From contig OY986965.1 in the NCBI GenBank assembly GCA_963920575.1, forward strand, positions 14,150,290-14,214,289: a stretch of 64,000 bases of DNA. Reading direction: 5' to 3'. The position numbers were made by a program, and so were the translations under genes. Shown piece by piece: positions 62,946-64,000 of the stretch (position 1 is its first letter; each line of letters opens with the position of its first letter). Source of the stretch: Narthecium ossifragum. Lineage: Eukaryota; Streptophyta; Magnoliopsida; Dioscoreales; Nartheciaceae. The notes under the pieces were generated by a model that saw only the letters and a program-made list of their open reading frames with translations, was not told the origin of the DNA and did not search any database.

Positions 62946-63413
62946 AAACATCAAAAATTTCGCAAAATAATATGGGGTTTGTGGCATCTCATTCCTTTGG
63001 GATATATTACCTGTCTTTTGACAATTCTCGCATGATTTACAAAGAAAATATGAATCTCGGAATAAAGAAGGCCAATAGAAACCACATTCTAACACTTTCC
63101 TTGCCGTTCTCTTAACTCCAAAGTGACCTCCACAAGCATAAGAATGACAAAAAGTGAGTATAGAAATAATTTCATTTTCAGGAACACACCTTCTTATTAC
63201 TTGATCTGCACAATGCTTCCATAAATATGGGTCATCCCACACATAGTATTTAGCATCACTTTTAATCTTATCTCTTTGAGCCTTAGACAAATCTGAAGGT
63301 AACATATTAGTAACCAAATAATTCACAATATTTGCATACCAAGGTAATGTCACAGTTGCAGAGAACAGTTGTTCATCAGGGAATGTTTCCTGCAGACGCA
63401 TTTCATCCTCCAC
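62946..63413 (-). pseudogene. Gypsy integrase zinc-binding region
   Basis: It reads LPWYANIVNYLVTNMLPSDL, KYYVWDDPYLWKHCADQVIR, RCVPENEIISILTFCHSYAC, GGHFGVKRTARKVLECGFYW, SCENCQKTGNI: the HHCC finger (H...H, C-x2-C) of Athila/Tat integrases. The original His-x3-His spacing here is CHSYACGGHFG. At about 62960 the frame shifts away from the core. It joins RNase H by another shift near 63420. Confidence 0.87.
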
Positions 63414-63427
63414 ATGAATTAAACGAC

Positions 63428-64000
63428 TCAGATGATCTGCAACCCAATTTTCTGTCCTCTTTTGTCTTTTATCTCCAAATCAAACTCACTCAAGAGAAGT
63501 ATCCATCGTATTAATCTCGGCTTTGCCTCCTTCTTCGTCATTAAATAACGAAGAGTTGCATGATCAGAGTAAACAATGACTTTAGTACCAAGTAAATAAA
63601 AAAGAAATTTTTCTAAAGCAAACACAACAGCTAAAAGTTCTTTTTCAGTTGTAGAATAATTTCTCTGGGCATCATCCAAAGTCTTGGAAGCATAGTAAAT
63701 TGCATGAGAAGCTCTTCCAATCTTTTGACCAAAAACCGCGCCCACTGTATAATCACTCGCATCACACATTATCTCGAAAGGAACGCTCCAGTTTGGGGGT
63801 TGAATAATTGGAGTAGAAGTCAACAATTCTTTCAGCTTATCAAATGCCTTTTTGCATGCTTCATCGAACTCAAAAGCCTTGTCCTTTTGTAACAACGTGC
63901 ACAACGGTAATGCTATTTTGGAGAAGTCCTTGATGAATCTTCGGTAAAAACCTGCATGTCCAAGAAAAGAACGAACTTCCCGCACACTAGTGGGATAAGG
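63428..64000 (-). pseudogene. Gypsy RT C-terminus and RNase H, cut by window edge
   Basis: The frame continues beyond the window on the minus strand. [20 protein letters not shown] and [20 protein letters not shown] are the RT connection. [20 protein letters not shown] has the first RNase H Asp, [20 protein letters not shown] the catalytic Glu, and [20 protein letters not shown] the second Asp; [20 protein letters not shown] closes it. A one-base indel near 63440 displaces the end (VADHLSRL) into the next frame. Lineage (Athila/Tat rather than chromovirus) is from this motif set plus the 3' noncoding region. Confidence 0.88.

Noticed and set aside
1..64000. tRNA or rRNA genes, bacterial-type operons, organelle inserts
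   Set aside because: No cloverleaf with A/B boxes, no rRNA core sequence and no chloroplast or mitochondrial gene was recognised. The tRNA-like TGGTATCAGAGC matches are retroelement primer sites.

Overview
This is a stretch of flowering-plant nuclear DNA and is almost entirely transposable elements. The evidence is plant-type LTR retrotransposons of both superfamilies (several with initiator-Met tRNA primer sites), a Mutator-like element carrying a plant mobile domain gene, small inverted-repeat elements with duplicated target sites, GT-AG introns, and one intact plant-specific gene, an ULTRAPETALA1 homologue at 38457-40894. A seed plant is certain. A non-grass monocot is possible but the sequence does not settle it.

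Layout. 1-15373: a nest of one Ty3/gypsy family (here 'family A', LTR about 2.3 kb, reading TGTGA...GCGACA on its coding strand). It holds a right-end LTR piece (1-744) abutting a broken glycerol-3-phosphate acyltransferase fragment (745-945), a purine-rich block, a diverged LTR piece, then LTR - dead pol - LTR on the minus strand (3580-15373). A solo LTR of the same family sits inside it in the opposite orientation (7875-10201, target duplication ATGGC). 15374-28134: purine/pyrimidine strand-switching repeats interrupted by a complete but gag-only copia-type element (16901-20685, target duplication CCTCT), an inverted pair of LTR pieces (21002-23989), a long-armed foldback element (24157-24650) and a GC-rich tandem repeat (26400-26860). 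28135-32320: an Athila-like LTR piece fused to a 3'-truncated minus-strand copia element. 32400-36600: broken host exons (GRF zinc finger, and CK2 beta exon 1), the latter split from its upstream region by a second family A solo LTR (33870-36166, target duplication ATATC). 36612-37390: AT-rich satellite.

37850-40900 is the gene island: ULT1, three coding exons, 240 residues, no disabling lesion. 41255-45450 has only small nonautonomous elements. 45463-51724 is a complete Mutator-like element with 319-bp terminal inverted repeats, a 9-bp target duplication, a decayed transposase and a decayed plant mobile domain gene. 51734-52511 is the 3' end of a chromovirus; 52512-57244 is a 5'-truncated copia element with most pol domains and a 3' LTR. 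58960-64000 is the 3' half of a minus-strand Athila/Tat-type gypsy element running off the right edge.

None of the mobile elements looks able to move by itself: each pol or transposase read here carries stops, frameshifts, lost catalytic residues or lost domains. ULT1 is the only gene I would call functional. The best candidates for something undescribed are the GA/CT strand-switching foldback family, the 13-bp minisatellite that replaces part of an integrase, and the palindromic arrays in the Mutator-like ends and in the LTRs of three unrelated retroelement families. All identities are by eye from motifs; no alignment or database search was run.
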